A stretch of 64,000 bases of DNA from assembly GCA_963556195.1 (NCBI GenBank), contig OY744519.1, positions 29,328,397 to 29,392,396 on the forward strand, in the 5' to 3' direction. Source of the DNA: Sepiola atlantica (lineage: Eukaryota; Mollusca; Cephalopoda; Sepiida; Sepiolidae). The notes beneath the pieces were generated by a model. The model was not told the DNA's origin, searched no databases, and saw nothing but the letters and a program-made list of their open reading frames with translations. Position numbers and translations under genes: made by a program. Positions 10,760 through 22,255 of the stretch are shown here, piece by piece. The first letter of the stretch is position 1, and each line of letters starts with the position of its first letter.

Positions 10760-12130
10760 AATGAAACGTGAACGAATCCATTGTGGGTGGGACGTCGAGA
10801 AAGAAAGAAAGAAAGCGACTTGATAACTGTTAAAAATGAGAAGTACAGCAGTGCAAGCGAGACTTGAAAGGCGTCGGTTTCAGAAACGCGAATAGCCGAA
10901 GCGCTTGGTGATCGGAGTATCGAAGTATCGAAGTATCGGAAGAATGAGAGTTTACCTATGTTTATGGCACCGATGAAGCTTTATTGGCTATGCTACCCAA
11001 GCCCATCTTGCTGTTACGCTTTCATGTTCGCTGACTAAAAATGCGACGATAAGCAAGTTGGTACGGTGAAGGAATCCCCTGACTTGTATTTCATCAAACA
11101 AACAATTGGAAGTGCTTGTGGAAAAATTGCTTCAGCTCACGCTCGGATAGACAATACAGAGCAAATTGCTTTCCAATCGGATGTATATATGCACGAGTTT
11201 CTAGCGGAAACCAAGTCTGTGACCTTAGCAAGAAAATGACTTTCATGAGACAAAAGTATGTCAAAAGATCTTTTTTATATATGTGTGTGCATAGCCGGCG
11301 TAAACCATCCGGTGCTGGGAAATAAAGAAAACTAAAGTTTTTCTATATAAGTTCTGTTCTTTGTCATTCTTGTTTGATCTTACCGGGTAGCCCGAAAGAA
11401 CGGGTGATGCAACAGTATACCATAGTTTTTCGTTTATATGTGTTTTAAACCGCGGACACTGTGTCGTCAGATATTGTTCTGTGTCCGTTTTAACAAAGAC
11501 TCCACAGACAGCCAACATTTCAGAATGGCACTTTCATCACTGGTCCCGAGACAATACAAAGCAAGTTTCATGTATTTTAAATAACCCATCGCATTCTACA
11601 TGCTTATCTTGTAAATCAATATTTACTTCGATTGCGTTTAGAGTCTTTTAACGTGGACTCTTACGTTAGAAATTACGTCTGCAATGTGCATTATTTGTGT
11701 GTACCATGTAGTATAACACTCTAACATTTTTCTATAAGAAAATAAATATATATATATATATACGGCCTCCATAATTAAATTTAAATAAAAGAAATAAATA
11801 TACAAACTTGTATAAAAAATAAAAAATTAAATAAGATAAATAAACAAAATTAATAAAAGCAATAAATACGCAAATACATAAATGAACAGACTCAATCACA
11901 CGACTTTTCTTGTGTTCTTTTTTCTCCCGCCAAAACCACAAAGAAAATAATTTTAAAAAACGCAAAAAGCGACGACAACAACATAACGAAAAGAAAAGAA
12001 ACCAACTCCTGGTGACGATCGCGAAGATCGAAAGCGTTTGATATGGACGATAAACGTACTCATGGAGCCATACTCCGGAGCCATACTTCTGGATCTCCGG
12101 TGGTAATTCACGGAGATCTAGAAACTTGCT
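10760..12130. other. Unassigned DNA
   Basis: Contains short GAAA and GTATCGAA simple runs and an A-rich stretch near 11740-11990. No supported gene. Confidence 0.5.
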
Positions 12131-12450
12131 CGCCGAGTTAAGGGGACATCCTAAGAGAAGAGTTGTGCAGCGAGATGTTTGTTTACATTACATTTAAATT
12201 TATACACGTCGGTACAGTCAGGGAAACAGGAAGCAGGGAAGGAGTTCCAGAGTTCGGCAGACGAGGAAAGAAGCTATTGGAGTAGAAAACTCTCCGGCAT
12301 CTGGGGACCTCCACAGTGAATAGATGGAACTTAGCTGATTGTCGGGTTGGTCTAGTGTATTTACTTCAAGGGGGCACTAAAGCAGCAAGTTCATCGGAGC
12401 ACAATGCATTTAAGTACTTGTAGAACAGCACAAGGATGCAACATTGCAGC
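12130..12450 (-). mobile_element. LINE family A, 3' fragment
   Basis: The reverse complement matches the last part of the LINE ORF2 seen at 21.9-22.1 kb: the segment for the Arg-rich TRPTRQ region, the CRRVFYSNSFF-like stretch, and the terminal region ending in the ASHLAAQ-type tail (GTGCAGCGAGATGT on the + strand). No frame is open throughout. This is a 5'-truncated, decayed insertion. Confidence 0.75.
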
Positions 12451-12459
12451 GATGGGGCA

Positions 12460-13095
12460 TATATGTGTATGTATGTGTTTGTGTATGTAGCCGTATCTTT
12501 ATCATTGTCGTTTCTTCATTTTTGGCTGTTACTCGTTTATTGATTTATCTCGCCAGTTTCTTTTTAGCCTATCTATTCTTATTTGTTTTGCCAGTTTTTC
12601 TTTCGTAGTTTTAGATGCATTAGTGCTAAATCTAAGCTTCCTCAAGTTTTCTTTTAATCTATTGTTTTCCTTAATAATAGAGTAAAACTCTTTGTGTGTA
12701 TGCTGCTGTTCAACACATCTCATTGTTCAGTCTGTTGTTGTTTCCAAATATCGGTTGAGGCTTATAGCTGTGATTTTATAGGATAATTCTAGTTGTATTA
12801 ATTATACTACATCATCAGCTTAGGCTACCTGAAGCCGAGCAACGTCGACTTTGGAGCCGATTTTGTACCAAAATATGCGACTCCTTTTTTTATTATTACT
12901 AATATTCTAGTGTTTGCACAATTTATTTTTCAATCATGGGTTCTTTTTAATTAGTCAGTAAATAATTTATTGAAAAACAGGGTATCTTACAATAATATAT
13001 CCATATTGACTGGAAAGAAATGGTCAAAGATGGCAGAAACAAAGAAATACGTATGAATCGTAAAAGATTCTTTTAATTTTAATAAAATGATTATC
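12460..13095. other. Unassigned DNA with one short charged frame
   Basis: A minus-strand frame at 12529-12723 encodes a Lys/Arg/Glu/Asn-rich, possibly coiled-coil peptide of 64 residues. No family recognised. Otherwise nothing supported. Confidence 0.35.
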
Positions 13096-13098
13096 GAC

Positions 13099-13143
13099 TA
13101 ACCCTACCCTTACCCTTACCCCTAACCCTAACCCTAACCTTAC
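13099..13143. repeat. Short interstitial telomere-like run
   Basis: About seven degenerate units of CCCTAA or CCCTTA in a row. Too short to be a telomere. Confidence 0.8.
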
Positions 13144-13317
13144 CAGCCAATTTAATGGTTCCAATTCGTCTCTATACGGTGGTGCAAAAATCTAGACCCA
13201 ATAAACACACCACTGTAGAGATTATTTTTACTATCTTCTTTATAGATAAAACTCAATGTCTGTGTGTATATGTGTGTTTGTGTGATGTGTCTGTATTCTC
13301 ATGTGAAATTTGCCGGA

Positions 13318-13667
13318 GAAGACAATGGAAGTATTCAGAATCTCCAAGTTGACCCCCAAGAGAAAATAACCTCCTTAAAACTTAAAATACATCCTATTTT
13401 TTATGAAATTTAAATCATATGTATAACATATTTTAGGGAACACAATGGAAGATGTTCCGAATCTCTCACCTTAAGGAGCTATTAGGGCCGAACATCCTTT
13501 AAATCTTCAGATATATTCTATTTTGATGAAATTTATATCATATGTATAAAGTTCTGCGGGGAAGACAATGGAAGTAGTCCCGAATCTCTACGTTACCCTC
13601 TATGTGTCGAATATCTACGTGCCCCCACCTCTAGGTGACCGATGGGGATAGAACCCCCTTAAAACTT

Positions 13668-13670
<3 letters not shown>
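13318..13670 (+). repeat. Three-copy tandem repeat of about 121 bp
   Basis: Diverged copies begin with GAAGACAATGGAAGTATTC (13318), GAACACAATGGAAGATG (13437) and GAAGACAATGGAAGTAGTC (13561). Each is followed by GAATCTC and by ATTTATATCATATGTATAA-type sequence. Confidence 0.75.
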
Positions 13671-13705
<35 letters not shown>

Positions 13706-13708
<3 letters not shown>

Positions 13709-13975
13709 GGTAAGGTACACGATAATTCATGAAAATGAAGTGTCCTGATGGACAAAATGTGTGAAAAGATGACAGACGGAAAACAAGTAAAAGTGCAGGA
13801 GAAAAACAAAAACAAAAGATTGTTTGACCGGTTTCGTTCGTGGAGAACGTCTTCAAAAAATGAAGATACATTTTCTGAAGACGTTCTCCACGAACGAAAC
13901 CGGTCAAGAAATCTCTTGTTTTTGTTTTTCTCCTGCACTGTGACTTGTTTTCCGTCTGCCATCTTTTCACACACA
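13706..13975. mobile_element. (TA)n-flanked hairpin element, family H1, copy 1
   Basis: The element lies between (TA)n at 13671-13705 and a short (TA) run at 13977-13991. Its arms are inverted repeats of about 100 bp: 13758-13857 and 13875-13973, joined by a short AT loop. Each arm contains GACGTTCTCCACGAACGAAA or its complement. A second, truncated copy is at 24.5 kb. No coding capacity is present. The long frames reading through the element are a by-product of the palindrome. Confidence 0.8.
13875..13905 (+). ncRNA. Hammerhead-like core in hairpin family H1
   Basis: CTGAAGA (13875-13881), an extra C, stem GTTC/GAAC around TCCAC, GAAA (13896-13899), then the self-complementary ACCGGU and a C that would be the cleavage site. 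TTTT before the core can pair with AAGA after it. One extra base precedes stem II compared with the canonical form. The opposite arm carries the same core with C3 changed to T. Presented as a motif only. Confidence 0.45.
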
Positions 13976-14230
13976 CATATATATATATATAAATATATGA
14001 GAAGAATGTTGTAGTTTGCTTGGAGCATTGTGTATAGTGTAAAAATAATTGTTTGGAGGCGATAACAATGCGTTGTTAAAGTGACACATATACGACATGT
14101 GGAATCGTAAAAACAAAGTGACAATATTGAAAAGTCAATAATTTTCAAAAAAATATTTTTTATTTACCAGTGTATCGTTGACCGTGGTGTTAGGTTGGAG
14201 TGTGTCCTTTTTATTATTATTTTTTTTAAT

Positions 14231-14255
14231 TTTCGAGGGAAGCCCTCATCTTCAG
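14231..14255 (-). ncRNA. Hammerhead-like core near a (TA)n tract
   Basis: On the minus strand: CTGAAGA, T, stem GAGGG/CCCTC around CTT, GAAA. The next bases (ATTAAAA) give no clear stem III. It lies 20 bp from the (TA)n tract at 14275-14315. Probably a remnant. Confidence 0.35.
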
Positions 14256-14271
14256 AAATAAAATAAATACA

Positions 14272-14318
<47 letters not shown>

Positions 14319-14319
14319 C

Positions 14320-14398
14320 AGGCAAGGTAAACATTCACAGGATAGGAATCCAAAGAATTTCAACCAGGCTTATAAAAAGTGCTCAATATGAAATAGAG

Positions 14399-14488
<90 letters not shown>

Positions 14489-14660
14489 TTATTTTTATTT
14501 ATACAGACATGTACAAAATCTACGACACTGGCATGTCGATGTTATCGATCAACAGCTGTTATAAACTTAGATCTCATCAGGCAGAGTTAGAATCCGATCT
14601 TTACCTCAAATCATATTTGAGAAGAATAAAATGGGGAAAAAAAGAAAAGAAAGAAGATTA
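14320..14660 (+). repeat. Dispersed repeat R1, copy 1, split by microsatellites
   Basis: The segment with TTATAAAAAGTGCTCAATAT, then (TA)n and (TG)n (14401-14487), then ACAGACATGTACAAAATCT and CATGTCGATGTTATCGATC, recurs in the same order at 15.1-15.3 kb and partly in inverted form at 15.4-15.5 kb. A diverged copy is at 40.98-41.06 kb. It contains TCTCATCAGGCAGAGTTAG, whose complement begins with a CTGATGA box. Confidence 0.7.
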
Positions 14661-15030
14661 AAAATTTGAAAAGTCACGTGGTTAGATTTGAGACCATTAA
14701 GAATCAAATATAAAATGAAATAAAATAAAATGAAATGGAGTAAAATAAAATATAAGACGGAATATAAAAATATCAATTATAAATTAATTGAAGATAGAGA
14801 AAAGAGAGGAGAGGGGGAAGTGGGGAGAGAAAATTAAAAAGAAAAAGAGGAAGAGAAGAGCAAGTCAAAAAACACACAGCTAATGTTTGAATGTATTTGA
14901 TGGCTGTAGAAGACGCGTCGATGTGCTGTTGACGCTTTCTCCGTCTGGTTAAAATTGGTGGTGGGATGTTAATACATTAGGTTCTAATCTTGCTTGTTTC
15001 CTTTTTATTTTTTATTATTTGTCTTAGTTT

Positions 15031-15037
15031 ATATATA

Positions 15038-15102
<65 letters not shown>
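15031..15102. repeat. (TA)n microsatellite
   Basis: Almost uninterrupted TA, directly left of repeat R1 copy 2. Confidence 0.95.
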
Positions 15103-15104
<2 letters not shown>

Positions 15105-15493
15105 GGTAATAATCTAGGTAAAAAAATATCCACAGGGTGGTAACCCAGAGAATTTTAACCGGGTTTATAAAAAGTGCTTAATATCAAAATAGAGCTTTAT
15201 ATATGATAATTTTATTTACACAGACATGTACAAAATCTGCGACACTGGCATGTGAATGTTATCGATCAACAGTTACTATAAACTGATATCTCAATTTTTG
15301 AAATGTTAAATTTCTTTTCTTCTTCTCTTTCTTAATCCCTCCATTTCATTCTCTCCAAATATGATCTGAGGTTAAGATCGGATTCTAACTCTACCTGATG
15401 AGATCTCAGTGTATAATAACTGTTGATCGATAATATCCACATGCCAGTGTCGCAGATTTTGTACATGTCTGTGTAAAAAAAATTATCATATTT

Positions 15494-15531
<38 letters not shown>
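15105..15531. repeat. Dispersed repeat R1, copy 2, with inverted arm
   Basis: The left arm 15218-15285 (ACAGACATGTACAAAATCTG) is repeated in reverse complement at 15405-15475, forming a hairpin. The right arm carries CTGATGA (15395-15401), a stem GAT-TCAGT/ACTG-ATC, and GATAA where a hammerhead would have GAAA. It ends in (TG)n at 15497-15531. Confidence 0.7.
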
Positions 15532-15534
<3 letters not shown>

Positions 15535-15561
15535 CGAAATGCAAAATTCATAAATTGTTTT

Positions 15562-15985
<424 letters not shown>

Positions 15986-16359
15986 CACATACATAAGCGT
16001 ATGGCTAGATCGATAGATAGAGAAAGATGGATAGAAAGATGGGGGATATATAGAAGTACATGTGTACTCACATCCATTTGTGTATGTATGCATGCGTACA
16101 CATACACACATACAGTCGCCCATACATTCTATGCATGTGGGCGCCCACATGCACATACGAATATGTACATGCGTGCGCATATACGTGGGCTCCGTCCATA
16201 TATGCGTGCACCCCCGTCCCCATATGTATGTAGATATGTGTGGTCTGTATGGTGTGTGGTTTGAGTTACGATCTATTCAATGCTGGGTTGAATTTAAATA
16301 TAAAGTTTTTTTCTTGTGTTAGTAAGTACGTGTAATCTTGGCTTTGGAATATTAGCATT

Positions 16360-16843
16360 ATTTTAAATTTTCCTCTGCTGCATGAGTACACATGTTGAGG
16401 GGACGAATAATTTATGGTTTTCTTTGATTTTAATGTTGCTTTTCTGTAAAGATACTCTATTATTAAATGTTTTGGTGGCGCCTATGTAGGATTCGTTGCA
16501 TTGTGTATATTTTAGTACATAGACAACATTTTTGGAGGTGCAGTTAAGGTCATTTTTATTGTGAATGTTTGTGTTGGGTTTTGAATGTGTTTGAGTTCCC
16601 CTCTATTATTATGTCACACACCCCACATCTTTCCTTGTTGCATTTTGTGACCCCTTGTATTGTGTGTTGGTTGAGGTTAGATGAGGTTAAAATTTGCTTG
16701 ATGTTTTTTGGTTGTCGTTTGCTGTGTATTATTTTCGTTGTTTTTAATATGTTGTTTAGTTTGTTGTTTTGGTTGAGTAGGGTTAGGTTTCTTGTTATTT
16801 CTGTGAATAATTCTGGATTGGTTTGTTGTGTGTAGAGATGCAT
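16360..16843 (-). pseudogene. PLE-2 linker and GIY-YIG endonuclease remnant
   Basis: The frame 16843-16556 contains GVTKCNKERCGVCDIIIEGN, the zinc-binding cysteine cluster that precedes the nuclease in this family. After a frame change near 16556, the minus strand continues with NVVYVLKYTQCNESYIGATK (YIG at about 16488-16480) and a following NNRVSLQKSNI segment with the conserved Arg. So the GIY-YIG core is present but split by a frameshift and cannot be made as one protein. Confidence 0.8.
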
Positions 16844-17230
16844 GCCAATATCTGTTCTTTGTTTCGTTTTTTTGTGAATTCGTAATTGTTCTAATGGTAT
16901 GTTTTCTGCTAGTTCTATACCTTTGTGTATTATTTGTAGGGGGTATCCGTATCCTCTTCTTGTTAAAGTTTTCCGTATTTTCTCCAGTCGGACAATCCGG
17001 AGGTCTTTGTCACTGACTATAGTACATATCCTGCGTGCTAGGGAGTAGTGGATAGATTTTAGGCAGCTTTTGGGGTGATGGCTTTTAAAATGGAGATATT
17101 GTTGAGTGTCTGTGTGTTTGTGGTTGACGTCTGTGATAATGTGATTGTTTTTAATTTTAATTAGTACATTAAGTGTAGTTCTGTTTGACTGTTTTCAATA
17201 GTGTATTTAATTTTGGGGTTAGGTTTTTTA

Positions 17231-17900
17231 TTATGATGTGTAATTTATTGATGCCCCCCATGTAGGTTCCCAGAGGATAAAACAATCATCTAGGTATCTT
17301 TTCGAAGATTTTATGAAGAGAGTTTGAATATTCTGTTCATATATTTTTTCATACAGGATCTTCTCTAGGTAAGCCAGTATTAGGGTGGCATATGTTGATG
17401 CCATTTTGGTTCCCATTGCTGTACCTAGAATATAGATGTAGTTTTTGTTATTGTATTCAAAAGAGTTATTGTTGAGAATAGTGTCTATGCTGTCGAAGAT
17501 GAACTGTTTGGTGAAGATATGGTATAGTATTTGTGGGTGTTTATCAATCCAGTATGATATCGCTTTTTTGCCTAAGTCATGGGGTATGTTGCTATATAAG
17601 CTGCTGACGTTAAATGTAACTAATTTAGTCCTGTGGTTTATTATTTGTGGTAAGGAGCCCAGGAAGTATATGTCGTCTCTTATGTAGATCTTGACTAGAT
17701 CGGTGAATGATTGTAGTAATATGTCAATTAAGTTACTCAATCTGCTTGTTGGGCATTATGGTCTTACTACTATGGGTCTAAATGTAAGGTCACTGGGATT
17801 CGGACACTAATATATTCTGATTTCTGTGTGTTGATGGCATTTCTTATCTCATTTGATTCTTGTATCTTAGGTAGTCCGCAGAAGTTGTTTGTTTTAACCA
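17231..17900 (-). pseudogene. PLE-2 reverse transcriptase remnant
   Basis: The frame 17740-17231 contains the PLE RT palm: VTFNVSSLYSNIPHDLG (motif A region), LGTAMGTKMASTYATLILAY (motif B) and KRYLDDCFILWE (motif C with YxDD). In motif A the residue normally Asp (DVTSLYTN-type in relatives) reads Asn, which would abolish catalysis. Upstream, in other frames to about 17900, the segment NFCGLPKIQESNEIRNAIN-like fingers can be read, interrupted by stops. Clearly an RT; clearly dead. Confidence 0.85.
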
Positions 17901-18099
17901 TGAAGTTTGTTAGGAAATCCTTTTCTTCCTTTGTTAATATTTTATTGTATGTCGTGAAGGATGATTGCTTTCTATATATTTTGTGTGTTTTAGAGGATTG
18001 TGTTATTTTTTGGAAAAATTGATGTTGTGCGTGTTGTTATAAGGGTTTATTTTGGTATATTTGAATGCGTTGTTATTATGAGTTAGTTGTTTCGGTTGG

Positions 18100-18810
18100 G
18101 GTATCTTCGTAGAGGTTTTTGATGGTTGAAGTAGTTGTGGGGTGTGTATTATTGTGTAACGTATACGGTACGTATTGTTGTATGGTTGTTTTGTTTGATG
18201 ATGTGAGTAGTGTTTGGAGTATTTTGATTGTATACATTAGTGTGTAGGGTGATTCTAGGGTATGTTTTGTTGTATGTGGTGGGATAGAGGGTTGTTGTAT
18301 GAAGGTTTCATCTGTTGGTGTGGTGGTATGCGTAATGGTTGTAAGGTTTACTTAGATATAAGTGGTGTTTGTACGGGTTGTTTTGTAGTGTGATGTGACT
18401 TTGATAGGGGTTGTTGAGTAAGGGTATTTTGTCAGGGTTCGTTTGTGTGGTGTAGGGTGTGTCATAGGTTTTTCTATTGTATTGGTTGGTGTGGGTGGAA
18501 GTATTTAGGTTTGTATTGTTGTGTTAGGACGTATTCGTAAGGGTTAGTGTATGGTTGAGTGGTATGTGTGTTTGATATCTTGTATTTGTTGTGCGTATGT
18601 GTGTGTGTGGTTGCGAGGTGAGCTTAGTGAGGATTTGAATTGAATTTGTTGAAATAAGTGGGTAAATGATGTGGATATATTTATGTTGTTTCCTTCTGAG
18701 TAACTGGGTCTGTTGTGTAAGTATGTTTGTGTGTGGTATGTGTTTTGTTTCTTACTTCTGTTTTGTGTTCTCCACTGGGTTTGTGTATGTTGTGTGTAAG
18801 TGTTTTCCAT
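18100..18810 (-). pseudogene. PLE-2 low-complexity linker region
   Basis: Minus-strand frames, including 18810-18544, are rich in Thr, His, Gln and Asn. Position between the N-terminal domain and the RT matches the variable linker of this element group. No motif to assign a role. Confidence 0.5.
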
Positions 18811-19142
18811 TGGGTCTTGTTCTGGGTTGTTATTTTGGTTTATGTATGATGTTTGTTTTGTCTTTTCTTTGTCGCGTAAGCTTCTTAGCCAGGTTATTTT
18901 TCTCTGGACAATATTCCTGGATTTTTCTTCCTCCTCTTTGCATTCGGAATCCCAGAGTTCTGATAGGAATTGATGAGTTTCCGTGGGACATAATTTTTTA
19001 TTTCAGTAGAGACTTTGTTATCGATTTCCGTGTATTTTTTGTGAAGTGTATTTTTTGTCTTCTAGTATGTCGATTTGGGCTTGTAGTTTGGATATATTTA
19101 GGGCTTTTTTAATTCTTTTTTGTTCTTTGGTGTTCTGTGGGG

Positions 19143-19418
19143 TTATTTTTCTCGGAATTTGTTTGGGATGAATTGTTCCTCCATCTCCAGAAATGTTTTA
19201 TATGTGGATGCGGTATCACTACTTTTGGTTGCATGGTAGAAAGCCATTTTCCTTTGTTTTAGGAGATATTGTTTATTCGTTTTTAACGATTCGTCCTGGA
19301 TATATGATAATCTGTAGTTTTCTATGAATTTGGGTTTCAATAGTTGTATAATTGTCTCTTTAATGTTTTTGTTCATTGTCTTGTTGATTGGATAGAAGAT
19401 GAAGTACCGTGTCCACAT
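19143..19418 (-). pseudogene. PLE-2 N-terminal domain remnant
   Basis: The 91-residue frame reads as a charged helical segment (KNIKETIIQLLKPKFIENY, then repeated Lys/Glu-rich helices) and lies directly upstream of the linker in element orientation. Assigned to the PLE N-terminus by position and character, not by a diagnostic motif. Confidence 0.5.
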
Positions 19419-19440
19419 ATATGTTTCTTCATTTTATTCC

Positions 19441-19849
19441 ATAATTTTTATTTTATTTCTCGTCCTGGTTTATTCTGTATTGTAAATATTTTAAATTTTA
19501 ATATGTTCTTTCTTGTGTATTGTCATATGTATTGTCATTGCTATTATCATATTTGAACTTACGGATAGAGTAATATAGGGTAGCTTAAGACGAGTTTTTT
19601 CTCTCTATTATTGACTTGATTAGATATCTGTGGTTTTAAAATAATACTGAGTTCTGAAGCTTTTTCTTAAATGATTTGTATATGTGATGCTGTAAAGAGC
19701 GCTGGTAATAAGACTATTTGGAGTCTACAAAATGATAACACAAAATAAAATTTCAAAATGTCTTGGAAATGATCGTACGCAAAATAATTGCTGTGTTTGA
19801 ATTTTCGGAACTTATATAAATAATGTTCTGAATTTGTTTATATCAACTT

Positions 19850-19850
<1 letters not shown>
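19441..19850. other. Unassigned AT-rich DNA
   Basis: Upstream flank of PLE-2. Nothing further recognised. Confidence 0.5.
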
Positions 19851-19852
<2 letters not shown>

Positions 19853-19935
<83 letters not shown>

Positions 19936-19955
19936 GAGAGGGAGAGAGAGAGGGG
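19853..19955. repeat. (TA)n then (GA)n microsatellite
   Basis: TA to 19900, then AG/GGAG repeats. Borders the repeat with the hammerhead-like core at 19977-20000. Confidence 0.95.
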
Positions 19956-19970
19956 GGGAAACTCACATAT

Positions 19971-20003
19971 AGACTGTTTCGCTGTATCACAGCTCTTCAG
20001 TGT
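19971..20003 (-). ncRNA. Hammerhead-like core, family H2 copy 1
   Basis: Minus strand: CTGAAGA (20000-19994), stem GCTGT/ACAGC around GAT with no extra base, GAAA (19980-19977), then CAGTC with a GTC cleavage triplet. Core and stem II are canonical. Stem III is minimal (A-U, C-G with a one-base loop) and stem I is unclear. A second copy of the family is at 31.68-31.71 kb, also beside a (TA)n tract. Confidence 0.5.
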
Positions 20004-20239
20004 AGTTGTTTTGTTTGGTAAAAAGAAATCCAACAGAGTAAATAATATTTATTTATTAATAGTGTAACAGTATATCAAATCAGAACAGCAAATTTCTCCC
20101 AGAATGAGCTGTCTCTTCCTCTGAGATCTAATATTGCTGAAGATAGCCGGGTAGCAATTTGTTTATAAATATTGATGAACTAAGAAAACTCTTTTTTTCA
20201 ACAGGTATAGTATGTTACCATGGTACCATGTTTCTCTCA

Positions 20240-20280
<41 letters not shown>

Positions 20281-20282
<2 letters not shown>

Positions 20283-20969
20283 TGTAAGTTTGAAATCCGA
20301 GGCAGGAGCAATGTGAAATATATACCGGAAGGTGGAAAAGATGAACAAAAATAAATGAGAAGAGAAAATAAGAATGGAATCTCAAATCAATTGATTAATA
20401 TTTCACGTAAAACAGATTAAATACCAGAACAGTAAATGAAGTAGTTACCGTCAGGCAATTAAAAGTTCCGGAATAAGGTAAACTTAAATTTTCGAGAGCG
20501 TTCCTCTCATTATCAAAAGACCAAAAAGATGACCGAGTGGTCGAAAAACCGATGGGATCAACTGTTGATGAAATTCCGCAGAGAATTGAGAGTAGGAATG
20601 CAGAATAATTAATTTTGATGTCCAATCAGCTTATCTTAATTCTTTGCTGCATTCCTACTCTCAATTCTCTGCTGTATTTCGTCAACAGTTGATCCCATCG
20701 GTTTTTCGACCACTCGGTCATCTTTTTGGTCTTTTGATAATGAGAGGAACGCTCTCGAAAATTTAAGTTTACCTTATTCCGGAACTTTTAATTGCCTGAC
20801 GGTAACTACTTTATTTACTGTTCTGGTATTTAATCTGTTTTACGTGAAATATTAATCAATTGATTTGAGATTCCATTCTTATTTTCTCTTCTCATTTATT
20901 TTTGTTCATCTTTTCCACCTTCCGGTATATATTTCACATTGCTCCTGCCTGATTTCCAATATACACTTA
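20281..20969. mobile_element. Giant palindrome flanked by (TA)n on both sides
   Basis: Two nearly perfect inverted arms of about 330 bp, 20281-20610 and 20640-20969, separated by about 30 bp. The outer ends abut (TA)n at 20244-20280 and, after about 40 bp, at 21009-21078. Differences between arms are a handful of substitutions and small indels. Each arm contains TTGATAA, T, GAGAG/CTCTC and GAAA (20734-20760 on the + strand), a degenerate relative of the hammerhead-like core seen elsewhere. No coding capacity; frames found in it are palindromic echoes. It may be a foldback transposon or an inverted pair of Penelope-type terminal repeats. Confidence 0.85.
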
Positions 20970-21004
20970 TATTTCCAGCAATGTTTCAAGCAAACTACAA
21001 TTTC

Positions 21005-21008
<4 letters not shown>

Positions 21009-21078
<70 letters not shown>
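21009..21078. repeat. (TA)n microsatellite
   Basis: Pure TA between the palindrome and the LINE at 21.09 kb. Confidence 0.95.
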
Positions 21079-21085
<7 letters not shown>

Positions 21086-21089
21086 GAAG

Positions 21090-22255
21090 CTGAATTTACA
21101 GTGAACGTTAAGTTGTTTTTTTTATCAGCAGGCACTACACTCATACGGTATTACTGTGCAATTACTTAATATAATTAGATCCTTCCTAAAAAAAAAAATC
21201 CAGGTTGTCCTCGATGGCAGTTCATCTAAACAACATGGCATAAATCCTGGTGTACCTTTGTTGTTCCTGATCTATATAAACGATCTCCCTGATGACATAG
21301 AGTCGGAGATTGGTTTATTTTCTGACGACACGCCACTTTACTCTCGCCATGTTGGCAAATGAGACGCGATCATATCCGAGGCAATGGCTGAATCCTTAGA
21401 AAATGACCTCCAGGCTGTAGTGGACTGGGGTCATAAATGGTTGGTAACTTTTATTGTCGCAAAGACAAAGCTCCTTTCCTTCAATAACTACAAGAAACCT
21501 CTCCAACCACCGATTGTCATGGCAAATAACACCCTACCTGAGAGTTCATCATTAAAACTCCGCGGCCTACCCTTCACAGGTAACATTAATTGGAACAAAT
21601 ACATTGAAAACATTGCCAAAGCTGCTGCAAAGAAGGTTGGCTCCCTCTACCGTGCTAGTAAACTCCTCACACCTGGCATTATCCTGTATCTCTACGAAGC
21701 CACCATCCGCCCATGCATGGAGTATTGTTGCCACATCTGGGCTGGTACATCATTTACTACTTTCTACCTCCTTGACAAGGTCCATAAAAGAGTCGCCAAC
21801 CTAATAGGTCCCTCACTGTCAACTAAGCTCCAGTTCCTGTCCCATCGCCGCAATGTAGCATTCTTGTGCTTGTTTTACAAATACTTCAATAGATTATGCT
21901 CCGATGAATTGACTACTCTGGTGCCCACTCGACGTAAATTCACTAGACCAACTCGACAATCAACCAAATCATTCACTGTGGAAGTCCCCAGATGCCGGAG
22001 AGCCTTCTACTCAAATAGCTTCTTTCCTCGTGCTGCCGGCCTCTGGAACTCCCTCCCTGCCCCCTGTTTTACCGACAGTACTGACATGCAGAAATTTAAA
22101 AATAATGTAAACAGACATCTCGCTGCGCAGATCCCAATTTAGGTTGACCCCCCCCCCTAACCTTCTCCCCTTTTCTTTGTTTCTCAGTAGCCCCTTACGT
22201 CTACAGTGGCGTACTGCCTTGTTTGGGGTGAACTATGTTAATAAAAAAAAATTTA
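21090..22255 (+). mobile_element. LINE family A, best copy (ORF2 3' half and 3' UTR)
   Basis: A 5'-truncated non-LTR retrotransposon. One frame covers 21156-22142 with a single internal TGA at 21361-21363. The RT palm can be read: GVP followed directly by LLFLIYINDLPDD, meaning seven codons of the usual QGSILGP motif are missing, then LFSDDTPLYS in place of FADDTTLYS. Downstream are the WLVTF-AKTKLLSF segment, a GLPFTGNINWNKYI segment, a CMEYCCHIWAG thumb-like stretch, and the C-terminal AAGLWNSLPAPCF. The 3' UTR has a poly-C run and ends AATAAAAAAAAAT. Probably CR1/jockey-type, by general resemblance only. Relatives in this window: 12.1, 30.1, 33.1-33.7, 45.5-46.4, 49.0 and 52.3-53.3 kb. Confidence 0.88.

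Larger units (their letters stand above)
16260..19440 (-). mobile_element. Penelope-like element PLE-2, minus strand, decayed
   Basis: Reading the minus strand from 19440 to 16260, the parts come in the usual Penelope order: an N-terminal helical domain (19418-19143), a Thr/Asn/His-rich low-complexity linker, the RT (about 17900-17231), and a GIY-YIG endonuclease (about 16843-16360). Frames change several times and stops are present. The element is about 3.2 kb and appears nearly full-length in content. No terminal repeats or target duplication were identified. The + strand is strongly T/G-biased, as expected for the complement of an A/C-rich coding strand. Confidence 0.82.

Noticed and set aside
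10380..10760. Functional U2 snRNA gene
   Set aside because: Only the 5' segment matches U2; the Sm site and 3' stem-loops are missing, the rest is a shared SINE body, and no snRNA promoter element was recognised.
12529..12723. Small charged minus-strand frame as a host gene
   Set aside because: 64 residues, no recognisable domain, no splice or promoter context; could be a transposon remnant.
13615..14148. 177-codon minus-strand frame with a matching + frame
   Set aside because: It reads through both arms of hairpin element H1 and a (TA)n tract; near-identical peptides on both strands are the mark of a palindrome.
15395..15440. Hammerhead in repeat R1 copy 2
   Set aside because: CTGATGA is perfect but GAAA is replaced by GATAA, so not listed as a ribozyme; kept only as part of the motif family.
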